Below are positions 6,921 through 16,709 of a stretch of 64,000 nucleotides of DNA, one piece after another. The stretch lies in the NCBI RefSeq assembly GCF_014196715.1, contig NZ_JACIEF010000003.1, positions 773,874-837,873 of the forward strand. The letters are read 5' to 3'. The notes beneath the pieces are model-generated. The model was given only the letters and a program-made list of their open reading frames with translations, did not search any database and was not told where the DNA came from. Position numbers and translations under genes: made by a program. Source of the DNA: Pedobacter zeae (lineage in GTDB: Bacteria; Bacteroidota; Bacteroidia; Sphingobacteriales; Sphingobacteriaceae). Every line of letters starts with the position of its first letter. Position 1 is the stretch's first letter.

Positions 6921-9900
6921 ATGAAGATTCGCTGCAAACGGAAATGGCATTTCTTTGTCCTGTTTTTCGGGGCATTTTTGTTCACGTCAAATGTTTTCGC
7001 GCAGGTAACTATCGGCTCCGTAGATCCGGGGCCATATACCCCAGGAAGTACCATTGCTGTCCCTTTTAAAATACCAACAAGCTGCATATCACAGGGAAAT
7101 CAATTTCAGCTCTATTTATCAGATCAAAACGGAAGTTTCGCAGCAGAAACACTTATCGGTACTTATGCCGGCTTTTATAGCACTTACATAAACGGATTAC
7201 TCCCCACAGGCCTTACACCAGGCACAGGCTATCGCGTTAGGGTAAAAACGACTGCTCCCGTAACCACAAGTAACCCCTCTACTCCTTTTGAAGTAAAGGC
7301 TGGAACCGCTGTTGAAGCAAAACTCACCTCAACCTATTTAAACAATACGAATAGAGAAACTTTTGGTACCTGCACCAGCAAGCCCAATAATAGCTTTTTA
7401 ATTAGCAATGAATCTACTGCAAACAGTACAGTTACCGCAACGGTAACCGACGAGATAAACGGCACAACCGCAGCTTCAATTTCCTTTCTTACTCCTATAC
7501 AAACTTTTACGGCCCAACAATCGCACTACACTATTTATACCAAGGCAGTTATGCCTGATGGTACCGTCGCCACTAAAGCCTACCTGTTGATTAATAATAA
7601 GACAATTACGGCTTTTGCCAATACTGGGAACACGGTAGTATGTTTACCATTAGGAGCTTTAACTTTTAATGTTGATGTTACCTCGGGGGCTGGCATTCAA
7701 AATAACTTTCCAGGCGATATTTATACAATTAACTGGGGCGACCAAACCACCACCACCTATACCCTCTGCGAGATTATAAATAATGGCGGTATTGTAGCCC
7801 ACTCATACATAAAATCATCCTGCGGAAGCGTTTCAACCTCCAGTGCAGGCACCATTTTTAATGCGTTTGATGTTTCCATCAATGTATCAAACAGCTTTTG
7901 TGGGATAATTGGCACACCGGTTTCCTCTTCAGCCAAAGTAGTGGTTAAACCGGTAAATTCTTTTACTTTTAATACTCCCGGTTGTACCAACGCTGATATT
8001 ACTTTTGTAAACACTTCTACACTTGGCGAAAATCCAAATACCAATACCTTAGGCTGTGTACCCAATGAGGTTACTTATAATTGGTACGTGGATGGTATAC
8101 CGGTGAAGGCAAACCAGCCAAGATCTTATAATCTGGTGTACAAATTTACCACACATGGCGAGCATACCATCCGATTAGAATCTAACAGTTCAGGGGCATG
8201 TAACGCCGATCCGGTAGAAATGAAAATCTGCATCCAGGATCCGCCAAAGCCAGACTTTAGCTTCCCATCACATACAATTTGTGCCGGAACAACATTAAAA
8301 GCAACTGATCTTTCTGTTTTAGATAATACCTGCGATGCAGCCAACAACTATTCATGGTCAGTTAGTCCGGCAGTTAGTTTTGCAGGAGGCACTAATGCGG
8401 CCAGCAAAGAACCTGAATTCAATTTTACCACAGCTGGCACCTATACCATTACCCTGAGCATTACTACTCCATCTTGCGGCATTATTAGCAGCCCGCCACA
8501 AACTGTTGTGGTAAATGCAAACCCTGTAGCCGTTCTTTCACCTGATATTACGGTTTGTAATTTATCAACTTACGATTTTAACAACACCACTACCGGACCA
8601 ACCAAAACCACGCTTTCAGGCACTACAAGAGATCTTTCCGATACCTACACCTGGACCGTCACCCCGTCTGGATCGGGTATTTACAGCTTTACCGGTGGCA
8701 CCACTGCAAATTCTAAATATCCATCGATAAAATTCGATAGCTACGATACGTATACGATAAAGGTTGTTCATAAAAATAATTGCGGCACAGCCGAAGACGC
8801 CCAAATCTTAACGTTCAGTACCGCACCGGTGGTTAATGCCGGGACAGATCAAAACATCTGTTTTAACGACCCAGGTTTTACCCTCAGTGGAACCGTAACC
8901 GGTACCACTACCTCTCAAAGCTGGGTCGGAGGTCAAGGTACATTTACCCCTGGCCGAAACGATTTAAATGCCGTTTATACGCCAACATTGAGCGAAAAGA
9001 GGGCTGGTATCGTTACCTTAACATTAAGGGTTACTACGGCACTGGCTCCTCCCTGTAACCAGATCGATGATGACATTATCTTAAAAATTAAACCCGATAT
9101 CAGTTTAACAAGTGCCGACACCCGAACCATCTGTACAGGTAGCAGTGTAGCTTATACCCCAACCTCCGCTATTGCCGGCGTTACCTACACCTGGACAGCA
9201 ACCGGAACGCCGTCTGCAAGCGGCTATACGGCTGCCGGAACCGGAAATATTAATGATGTACTCAGTAATACCGATCTTAATGCCGATGCAAGCGTAACTT
9301 ATACCATCACGCCGCATTTCGATGGCTGCGACGGAACACCTTTTAATTTAGTAGTGACTGTTAAGCCTAATCCCATTATCACTGCTACACCGGCCAGTTT
9401 AACCATCTGTAATAAAACATCATCAGCCATTACCTTATCTGGCAATTTTGCCGGGGTAAATTATACTTACAACAGTACAGTAACCGGGAGTATTACGGGC
9501 AATAGCAATAGAACGGCGGCATCTGCAGATAACCATATCAACGATATTCTAAATAACGCCGGCACCACCGCAGGCACGGTAACCTATATCATTACACCGG
9601 TATCTGCAAATGGCTGCCCGGGTACACCCGTTAGTATTACCATCACAGTTTTGCCAAGCGCAACACTGGCAAATGCGGGCCCCGATGAAGCGATCTGTAA
9701 CCAAAGCATTTATACCTTAAAAGGCAACAACCCTGTTGTAGGAACCGGAAAATGGACAATTGTATCGGCCCCTACCGCCATAACCTTTAATGATGATACC
9801 CAAAACAACACACAAATTTCGGGTTTAGCAGCAGGTAACAGCTATGTATTGCGTTGGACCATCAGCGATACAGGCTGTTCTAGCTCAAGTGATGATGTTC

Positions 9901-12881
9901 AGGTTACGGTTAACCCGCTTAGTGTTGGCGGCACTACAACAGGAGATGTAAGCGTGTGTGCGGGTACAAATGGCGGCAACATCAATTTAGCAGGGCATGT
10001 TGGAAATATTGTCCGTTGGGAAAGATCTATCGATAATGGGGTAAATTGGTCTACCATTACCTCAACTGCAAATCCATATGTATTTTCTAACCTCACCATA
10101 ACCACACAATACCGGGCGGTGGTACAAAGCGGAAGCTGTGCAGAAGCAGGCTCTACAGTAACCACCATAACCGTAAACCCCGGAACTGTCGTGGCCAATG
10201 CAGGCCCAGATCAAAATTTATGCAGCGGAAACAGTATTAATCTGAATGGAAATAACCCGGCACCGAACAGTGGTAGCTGGACTATCGTAACGGCCCAAAC
10301 GGGTGTTGTCATTACCAATCCTACCCTATATAACACTTCGGTTACGGGGCTTGTACCCGGGCAAACCTATACCTTCAGGTGGACCATTGCCGGCTTTGGT
10401 GGTTGCCCGCCTTCTACCGATGATGTAACCATTACCTATTATTCGCCGGTTACCAATACCATTAATGCGGCGGTTGCCTCCATTTGCGCTGGCCAAAACA
10501 TTACCCTTACAGGGGATGTGCCTACCGGCGGAACAGGCTCCTATGCCTACCAATGGCAAAGCAGTACTGATGGCAGTACCTGGGCCAATATTCCCTCCGC
10601 CATTAATCAAAATTTAACCACAACAGCAACCGTTTCTGGCTATTTCAGGCGGTTGGTAAACAGTACCATTTGTACTTCAATCAGTAATTCGGTTCAGGTT
10701 ACTGTTTTACCTGGTTTGACAAACAATATTATCAGTAGCGATCAGAACATATGTATCGGCACTGCAGCAACGACTTTAACAGGCACTACGCCAGGCGGGG
10801 GTAGTGGCACGTACAGCTATCAATGGCAATCGAGTTTAAATGGAACCGATTGGAGCGATGTATTGGGTGCAAACAGTGTAAACTTTACCCCCCCGATACC
10901 AACTGTAAGCATTTATTACCGCCGATCGGTAGCCAGCGGAGCTTGCAGTAACAATTTAAGCAACCAGATTAAGATCACGGTTAATCCGCATGCTAAGGCA
11001 GAAATAACTTATACCACCAACACAGGCTGCGCTCCTTTTAAACTCGAAGCAAGCAATATTGCGGCTACATTATATCCCGATCGTAATGCAACCTATACCT
11101 GGTTTGCCAATAATGTACAGATCGGAACAGGGTCAACGTTTCCAGGGTATACCATCATGAATGGCAACGAAAGCGTAACCATAAAACTAGTAGTTACCAG
11201 TAGCCTGGGTTGTAATCCAGACGAAAAAAGCGAAGTATTTAGTACGCTTCCGGTCATAACTCCATCTTTTACGCAAAGTATTACTGAGGGTTGCGGGCCA
11301 CTTCCTAATGTTATTTTTACCAATACCACCAATCCGCTTAATGGCGCTACTTATAGATGGGATTTTGATAACGGCCAAACATCTGCCCTCGCCCAGCCTG
11401 CTGCCATAACTTTCCAGGCTGATCCAAGCGGGAAAGACAAAACTTATCACATTACGCTAACCACAACCGTACCTTGTGGTCCGCCGGTTGTAACCAATGC
11501 CACAGTAATTGTACATGCCAAACCGGTTGCTATATTTTCGCCTGATAAAACAACAGGGTGTGCTGATCTCCTCGTAAACTTTATAAATACCGGTCCGGAA
11601 AGTGCAGGAACAACCTATACCTACGATTTTGGCGATGGCAGCCCCACTGAAACTTATACCGACAGGCAAACCGTGAGCCATACCTTTAAGACATTGGCCG
11701 TGAAGGATTTTACGGTAAATATGACCGCCAGAAATGCTTGCGGCGTTGCAAACGCCATCCCGGTTGTGATCAGGGTTTCGCCAAATGATATTATACCAGC
11801 CCTGGTGGTAAATGGTAACGAGAAAAAAGGCTGCGCCCCCTGGAAGGTAAACTTTTTAAACAATACCAGCGGAGCAAGCCGCTTTGTTTATACCATTACA
11901 AACGAAGATTCAGGAGAAACGCCCATTCTAATCCCAACAACCAGTACGGGTATTTTTCCTTACACTTTCAATAAACCGGGACGATATACCATCAGGTTGG
12001 ATGCTGAAAACGATTGTTCCAAAAATTTCGCTACTGAAACGGTAACCGTACTTGCTCAACCTACGGCAAGTTTCAGTGCCGATAAAACTGTTGGTTGTAC
12101 CAACCTCGTGGTTAAATTTAAAAATACCAGTGTTGGGGCCATTGGTTATGCCTGGGATTTTGGCGATGGCTCCCCGGTTTCAAATGAGTTTGAGCCCCAG
12201 CATATCTACACCGGTTCGGGGGTAAACTATACTGTTACCCTAACCACCACAAACAGCCTTGGCTGCAGCAACACTTTAACTCTTCCTGATTTTATCCAGA
12301 TTGTTGCTCCACCGGTAGCTGCTTTCACCGTAAACCCCGGAAATGAGCTTTCCATACCGAATTACAGCTTTGGCTTTAAAGATGTAAGTACAGGCCCGGT
12401 GAGCTGGGAGTGGACTTTTGGCGATGGTGCCAAATCGACCTTACAAAACCCTAACCACACTTATGCTAACGAAGGCACTTACAATGTAACGCTGAAAGTG
12501 TTGAACAAAGAAGGTTGTTCTTCAACCACTTTTCAATCGGTTCGCATTATCGGTGTACCCGGCTATCTGAACATCCCCAACTCTTTTATGCCTGCAAGTG
12601 CGAAAAATGAGATTAAAACCTTTAAAGCAAAGGGCCGGGGTATAAAAGAGTGGAACATGTCTGTTTTTAACAAATGGGGAGAGTTGCTTTGGGAAACAAC
12701 CAAATTGGATGATGGTGCACCTTTAGAGGGCTGGGACGGCACTTATAAAGGCCAGGATCAGCCACAGGGTGTTTATTATTGGAAAGTAGACATCAAATTT
12801 ATTAATGGCAGCGATTGGAAAGGGATGACTTACGATTCCTCTCCTCCGAAAAAAACAGGCGTAATATATTTAATCAGATAG
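6921..12881 (+). CDS. Giant secreted repeat protein with PKD domains and type B T9SS C-terminal domain
   Basis: The 1986-residue product starts with a signal peptide ending near VFAQ (residue 28). The middle (about residues 440-1350) is a tandem array of immunoglobulin-like modules, each opening with a motif like TICAG, NICFN, TICTG, AICNQ, NLCSG or NICIG. PKD-type repeats follow, with WDFDNGQ (near 1479), YDFGDGSP (1569), WDFGDGSP (1745) and WTFGDGA (1829). The last 105 residues, from YLNIPNSFMPAS to IYLIR, are a gliding-motility-associated CHU_C / type B sorting domain, with NKWGELLWET and GWDGTYKGQ. The protein should be exported by the type IX system as a surface adhesin. The PorP/SprF gene follows without a gap. 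The ligand is unknown. Confidence 0.93.
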   Translation: MKIRCKRKWHFFVLFFGAFLFTSNVFAQVTIGSVDPGPYTPGSTIAVPFKIPTSCISQGNQFQLYLSDQNGSFAAETLIGTYAGFYSTYINGLLPTGLTPGTGYRVRVKTTAPVTTSNPSTPFEVKAGTAVEAKLTSTYLNNTNRETFGTCTSKPNNSFLISNESTANSTVTATVTDEINGTTAASISFLTPIQTFTAQQSHYTIYTKAVMPDGTVATKAYLLINNKTITAFANTGNTVVCLPLGALTFNVDVTSGAGIQNNFPGDIYTINWGDQTTTTYTLCEIINNGGIVAHSYIKSSCGSVSTSSAGTIFNAFDVSINVSNSFCGIIGTPVSSSAKVVVKPVNSFTFNTPGCTNADITFVNTSTLGENPNTNTLGCVPNEVTYNWYVDGIPVKANQPRSYNLVYKFTTHGEHTIRLESNSSGACNADPVEMKICIQDPPKPDFSFPSHTICAGTTLKATDLSVLDNTCDAANNYSWSVSPAVSFAGGTNAASKEPEFNFTTAGTYTITLSITTPSCGIISSPPQTVVVNANPVAVLSPDITVCNLSTYDFNNTTTGPTKTTLSGTTRDLSDTYTWTVTPSGSGIYSFTGGTTANSKYPSIKFDSYDTYTIKVVHKNNCGTAEDAQILTFSTAPVVNAGTDQNICFNDPGFTLSGTVTGTTTSQSWVGGQGTFTPGRNDLNAVYTPTLSEKRAGIVTLTLRVTTALAPPCNQIDDDIILKIKPDISLTSADTRTICTGSSVAYTPTSAIAGVTYTWTATGTPSASGYTAAGTGNINDVLSNTDLNADASVTYTITPHFDGCDGTPFNLVVTVKPNPIITATPASLTICNKTSSAITLSGNFAGVNYTYNSTVTGSITGNSNRTAASADNHINDILNNAGTTAGTVTYIITPVSANGCPGTPVSITITVLPSATLANAGPDEAICNQSIYTLKGNNPVVGTGKWTIVSAPTAITFNDDTQNNTQISGLAAGNSYVLRWTISDTGCSSSSDDVQVTVNPLSVGGTTTGDVSVCAGTNGGNINLAGHVGNIVRWERSIDNGVNWSTITSTANPYVFSNLTITTQYRAVVQSGSCAEAGSTVTTITVNPGTVVANAGPDQNLCSGNSINLNGNNPAPNSGSWTIVTAQTGVVITNPTLYNTSVTGLVPGQTYTFRWTIAGFGGCPPSTDDVTITYYSPVTNTINAAVASICAGQNITLTGDVPTGGTGSYAYQWQSSTDGSTWANIPSAINQNLTTTATVSGYFRRLVNSTICTSISNSVQVTVLPGLTNNIISSDQNICIGTAATTLTGTTPGGGSGTYSYQWQSSLNGTDWSDVLGANSVNFTPPIPTVSIYYRRSVASGACSNNLSNQIKITVNPHAKAEITYTTNTGCAPFKLEASNIAATLYPDRNATYTWFANNVQIGTGSTFPGYTIMNGNESVTIKLVVTSSLGCNPDEKSEVFSTLPVITPSFTQSITEGCGPLPNVIFTNTTNPLNGATYRWDFDNGQTSALAQPAAITFQADPSGKDKTYHITLTTTVPCGPPVVTNATVIVHAKPVAIFSPDKTTGCADLLVNFINTGPESAGTTYTYDFGDGSPTETYTDRQTVSHTFKTLAVKDFTVNMTARNACGVANAIPVVIRVSPNDIIPALVVNGNEKKGCAPWKVNFLNNTSGASRFVYTITNEDSGETPILIPTTSTGIFPYTFNKPGRYTIRLDAENDCSKNFATETVTVLAQPTASFSADKTVGCTNLVVKFKNTSVGAIGYAWDFGDGSPVSNEFEPQHIYTGSGVNYTVTLTTTNSLGCSNTLTLPDFIQIVAPPVAAFTVNPGNELSIPNYSFGFKDVSTGPVSWEWTFGDGAKSTLQNPNHTYANEGTYNVTLKVLNKEGCSSTTFQSVRIIGVPGYLNIPNSFMPASAKNEIKTFKAKGRGIKEWNMSVFNKWGELLWETTKLDDGAPLEGWDGTYKGQDQPQGVYYWKVDIKFINGSDWKGMTYDSSPPKKTGVIYLIR

Positions 12882-13901
12882 ATGATGGAGAGAAGGATAA
12901 TCATATTGGTGTTTTGCTTGCTGTCAATGGTTTCGTTGGCCCAGGATCACATTTATTCGCAATTTTATAATGCCCCGATTTATTTAAACCCGGCATTAAC
13001 AGGTCAGTTTGAAGGCGACATCAGGTTTAACGCACTCTATCGTAATCAATGGACGGGTTTGGCCAGTGATTATTCTTATATGACAGCCTCCGGAGACCTC
13101 AACCTGCGTAAACTGAACAGTGGCATTGGGCTTATTTTTAACCGCAGCAGCGAAGGTACAGCCTACCTGGTAAAAAACAATATAGCCCTAAGCTATTCTT
13201 ATATCATCGGCGGAGACGATTTCGCACTCTCATTTGGTTTACAGGGAGGCATTACCAACCAGAAGTTAAACTGGGATAAACTGGTGTTTGGCGACCAGAT
13301 CGATATCAATACCGGTTACATCCCCGGCAGTGTGTCGGGAGCAGAAAGGCCAAGTATAGATAGCCGCTATTATTTTGATTCCAGTGCAGGTGCCAACTTG
13401 GTGGTCGGGAAATTTATGATGGGATTGGCAGTACATCACCTCAACCGCCCGGATGAATCTTTATCAGGTTTTCAGGCCAGGTTACCCATGCGTATCTCGG
13501 GCAACTTAAGTTACAAATTAACCCTGGTGCCTGATGAATACGATCGCGATGGGAATTACCTCATCCCATCTATCGTTGCCTACAAACAGGGCAATGTAAA
13601 ATCGTTCAGCGCAGGCATGCAATACAAATATGCCAGCGTAAATGCCGGCATCTGGTACCGCAACGATGGCAACTCGAACGGAAATGATGCAATTGTATTT
13701 TCCGTAATCTTCGATATTTTTAACAGGAGAACCAATGGTGAAAAATTCAGGCTAGGGATCAGTCACGATGCTACAACCTCTAAAATCAACTATAGCAACA
13801 CGGGCGGAACATCGGAAATTGGCGTAGGTTATGAAAAATATTTTCCAAATAGTTCAAATGGTGGCCGTGCAAATGGTTTAAGATGTTATGATTTTTATTA
13901 A
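12882..13901 (+). CDS. PorP/SprF-family type IX secretion membrane protein
   Basis: The 339-residue protein has a signal peptide (cut near SLAQ) and the family's typical mature start DHIYSQFYNAPIYLNPALTG, followed by NALYRNQWTGL. The rest is an amphipathic strand-rich barrel. PorP/SprF proteins are outer-membrane partners of T9SS substrates carrying type B domains and are usually encoded next to them. Here the ATG follows the stop of the giant adhesin directly, so translation is coupled. Two consecutive ATG codons open the gene, and either could be used. Confidence 0.93.
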   Translation: MMERRIIILVFCLLSMVSLAQDHIYSQFYNAPIYLNPALTGQFEGDIRFNALYRNQWTGLASDYSYMTASGDLNLRKLNSGIGLIFNRSSEGTAYLVKNNIALSYSYIIGGDDFALSFGLQGGITNQKLNWDKLVFGDQIDINTGYIPGSVSGAERPSIDSRYYFDSSAGANLVVGKFMMGLAVHHLNRPDESLSGFQARLPMRISGNLSYKLTLVPDEYDRDGNYLIPSIVAYKQGNVKSFSAGMQYKYASVNAGIWYRNDGNSNGNDAIVFSVIFDIFNRRTNGEKFRLGISHDATTSKINYSNTGGTSEIGVGYEKYFPNSSNGGRANGLRCYDFY

Positions 13902-13924
13902 TTTGCTGTTGATAACCCAAGGCA

Positions 13925-14584
13925 ATGAACGATATCTTAACTCAACACCATTTTATTACACAAAGTGAAATCAATAAGTTTTTACTGGCCACCCTGCTTT
14001 GTGGTATCATCGGCGCTGAACGTGAATACAGAAGTAAATCGGCAGGTTTAAAAACCATGATGATGATTGGTTTGGGCTCCACCTTATTTACCATCCTATC
14101 CATCAACATCGGGGCCGGTAGCCAGGACCGCATTGCATCGAACATTGTAACCGGCATTGGTTTTTTAGGTGCAGGAGTAATTTTTAAGGAAGAAAACCGG
14201 GTTAAAGGCTTAACCACAGCCTGTATCATCTGGATTGTAGCCGCAATAGGGATGGCTGTTGGTTCAGGGCATTATGAACAGGCTATTGGCGTTACCATTG
14301 TAGTCATGCTGGCCCTGATTATTTTTCCTTTTTTAGAAGAAATAGGCGACCGCCGTTTTACCAAACGGGTTTACCGCATTGTTAAAAAACAACATAGCCA
14401 CTTTAATTTAGAAAGCTATGAGGAAGTTTTTAGAGAAAGTAAACTGAAACCGCAACGTGGTAAACACCAGTTGGCAGGCAATATTATTACCGGAAACTGG
14501 GTAGCCACCGGCACTCCGCAAAACCACCAAAAGTTTGTAGAGCGCATGCTTAGGGATACCGACATTATTGAATTTGATTTTTAA
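13925..14584 (+). CDS. MgtC/SapB-family membrane protein
   Basis: The 219-residue protein shows the MgtC/SapB core: CGIIGAEREYRSKSAGLKT, then GIGFLGAGVIFKEENRVKGLTTA, within four to five hydrophobic segments in the first 140 residues. A soluble C-terminal part of about 80 residues follows. MgtC-type proteins are inner-membrane proteins tied to survival at low magnesium or inside hosts and to inhibition of the F-ATPase in some species; the role here is not known. Its 3' end overlaps the convergent RDD gene by 20 bp. Confidence 0.9.
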   Translation: MNDILTQHHFITQSEINKFLLATLLCGIIGAEREYRSKSAGLKTMMMIGLGSTLFTILSINIGAGSQDRIASNIVTGIGFLGAGVIFKEENRVKGLTTACIIWIVAAIGMAVGSGHYEQAIGVTIVVMLALIIFPFLEEIGDRRFTKRVYRIVKKQHSHFNLESYEEVFRESKLKPQRGKHQLAGNIITGNWVATGTPQNHQKFVERMLRDTDIIEFDF

Positions 14585-15056
14585 CCGAATCGAACAGAAT
14601 TACCCTTTGGGTTTGTAGTGCCAGTTTTTTCTCATCAATTACCATCGTATCCGACCAGCGATCGTGCCAGGGGTCGCAGGGATTACTGAGGGCACTAAGT
14701 GCATTAAAAGGAATTACGCGGATCATATTTCGCGTAAATGCTTTTTGTAAATCAATTTCACTGCCATCTAAGTTTACCGCTTTTGTTCCTGTAATGAGCT
14801 TCCCGATCGATTTTCCATGTGAAACAGCTTCTATTAAACTCATTATAAAGCCATAACAAAACATCGCAATCAACCGGTCTAAAAGACTATTAATCCCATC
14901 TAAAATTCCAGGAAATAAGATTTCTATAAAGATGTAAATGCCAAAAAGAATAATGTAAAAGACAATTAAGTCGATAATATAGTTGGTAAGTCTTTTGCCA
15001 GAACTGGCGCGGCAATAATCGAGGTCAACTTCTTGGTAGCTAGTGTTAAAATCCAT
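14565..15056 (-). CDS. RDD-family membrane protein
   Basis: The 163-residue protein carries an RDD domain: SSGKRLTNYIIDLIVFYI begins the first membrane helix, and the second helix is followed by SHGKSIGKLITGTKAV, the typical basic loop. The end has DRWSDTMVIDEKK, again typical. RDD proteins are small inner-membrane proteins; some act in ion exchange, most are unassigned. It is transcribed toward the MgtC gene and overlaps its end. No partner gene is visible. Confidence 0.85.
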   Translation of the reverse strand: MDFNTSYQEVDLDYCRASSGKRLTNYIIDLIVFYIILFGIYIFIEILFPGILDGINSLLDRLIAMFCYGFIMSLIEAVSHGKSIGKLITGTKAVNLDGSEIDLQKAFTRNMIRVIPFNALSALSNPCDPWHDRWSDTMVIDEKKLALQTQRVILFDSVKNQIQ

Positions 15057-15143
15057 GTTTGAGCATTTAAATTAGATTTCCCTAAGGTAAAATATTTTGA
15101 TGTTCACTCATAATTAATTTAACCAAAATCATAAAACAAATCA

Positions 15144-15151
15144 TAGCTTTG
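15144..15151 (+). promoter_or_regulatory. Putative -7 element of the serine dehydratase gene (TAGCTTTG)
   Basis: TAGCTTTG is an exact match to TAnnTTTG and ends 17 bases before the ATG of the dehydratase gene. No clear TTTG lies at the -33 distance, so the call is moderate. The position in a divergent intergenic region supports it. Confidence 0.5.
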
Positions 15152-15168
15152 TATAACTAACTTTCGTA

Positions 15169-16596
15169 ATGATCAAGGAACAGATTTCAGTTTTCGATAT
15201 TTTTAAAATAGGCATCGGTCCATCAAGTTCGCATACCCTGGGCCCTTGGAGGGCGGCACAGCAGTTTACTGCTTCGCTGGGACAAAACCATCCCATTGAT
15301 ACCGTAGAGGGCATAAAAATATTGCTTTACGGCTCGCTTGCCAAAACCGGCAAGGGCCACGGAACTGATGTGGCCATTTTACTGGGTTTAACAGGGGCCG
15401 ATCCGGTAACTTTTGACGTGGATGCCGTAACGCCAACCTTTGAAGCAATTCAGAAAGATAAGAAACTGAATCTCGCCAATCAACTTGTTATCGATTTCAA
15501 TTACAGTGAAGATCTCCTGTTCCTTTTTTCCGAAAGTCTGCCGTTCCATCCCAACGCCGTTACTTTCCAGGCATTTTTAAGCAATGGAAAAGCTTTTTCA
15601 GAAACCTACTACTCCATTGGTGGGGGGTTCGTCGTAAAAGAAGGTGAAGATAACAGCAAAAAACCACAGGTAGACCTGCCTTTCCCGGTTGAGAAAGCGA
15701 AAGAGCTGTTGCACTGGTGCCTGTCTACAGGTTTAAAAGTGAGCGAAATTGTAATGGAAAACGAGCTGGCCTGGCGACCGGAGGCGGAAACAAAAAAAGG
15801 CATTTTACAGCATTTTGCCGTGATGCGCGATTGCATTTACCGTGGCTGCCATACCACAGGTTTCTTACCCGGTGGCTTAGATGTTGCCCGCCGTGCTTTC
15901 CCGCTTAACAAAAGGTTGATTGGCCAAAATGAATACACCAATTACGACACCTGGGTAGAAGCCATTAGAAACGGAGGAAATGGGTTTAATTACATTTTAG
16001 ATTGGGTAAGCTGTTTTGCACTTGCTGTTAACGAAGAAAATGCTTCATTTGGCCGCGTAGTTACTGCGCCTACCAATGGGGCTGCAGGCGTAATACCAGC
16101 GGTACTTCAATATTTCATTACCTTTTGCAATGGTTATACTGAAGAAAAAATTATCCAGTTTATTGCCTGTGCTTCAGAAATAGGCAGTATTTTCAAAAAA
16201 GGAGCCACCATATCTGCAGCTATGGGCGGATGCCAGGCCGAAATCGGCGTTTCATCAGCTATGGCTGCTGCTGCACTGACCGAGTGCCTGGGCGGCTCGC
16301 AAAGACAGGTATTAATGGCCGCCGAAATTGCCATGGAGCACCACCTGGGCTTAACCTGCGATCCGATTGGCGGACTGGTGCAGATTCCTTGCATTGAACG
16401 CAATACGATGGGTGCCATAAAAGCGATTACGGCAAGTCAGCTGGCTTTACAAAGTAATCCCGATAAGGCCAAAGTAAGTTTAGACGCTGTAGTAAACACC
16501 ATGTGGGAAACCGCGTTAGATATGAATGCAAAGTATAAAGAAACCTCTGATGGAGGCCTTGCAACCAATATCCCGATCAGTTTGCCGGAGTGCTAA
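15169..16596 (+). CDS. sdaA: L-serine ammonia-lyase, single-chain iron-sulfur type
   Basis: The 475-residue enzyme converts L-serine to pyruvate and ammonia. The N-terminal domain begins SVFDIFKIGIGPSSSHTLGP, the family hallmark. The catalytic part contains the cysteines expected to hold a 4Fe-4S cluster: MGGCQAEIG, LTCDPIGG and IPCIERN. The last residue of the protein is a cysteine (LPEC), matching the tail-in-active-site cysteine known in the Legionella enzyme. Both domains are in one chain, unlike the two-subunit Bacillus type. It is a monocistronic-looking gene with its own -7 box. Confidence 0.95.
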   Translation: MIKEQISVFDIFKIGIGPSSSHTLGPWRAAQQFTASLGQNHPIDTVEGIKILLYGSLAKTGKGHGTDVAILLGLTGADPVTFDVDAVTPTFEAIQKDKKLNLANQLVIDFNYSEDLLFLFSESLPFHPNAVTFQAFLSNGKAFSETYYSIGGGFVVKEGEDNSKKPQVDLPFPVEKAKELLHWCLSTGLKVSEIVMENELAWRPEAETKKGILQHFAVMRDCIYRGCHTTGFLPGGLDVARRAFPLNKRLIGQNEYTNYDTWVEAIRNGGNGFNYILDWVSCFALAVNEENASFGRVVTAPTNGAAGVIPAVLQYFITFCNGYTEEKIIQFIACASEIGSIFKKGATISAAMGGCQAEIGVSSAMAAAALTECLGGSQRQVLMAAEIAMEHHLGLTCDPIGGLVQIPCIERNTMGAIKAITASQLALQSNPDKAKVSLDAVVNTMWETALDMNAKYKETSDGGLATNIPISLPEC

Positions 16597-16709
16597 ATCA
16601 ACATTGTTGCATTTAAATGACGGATGTTATGGATTTTATTACAAACATTTCTGTCGTAAATCAGCAAGTATTTCTACATTCGCTCAGTTTTAATATTATT
16701 CATAAAAAA

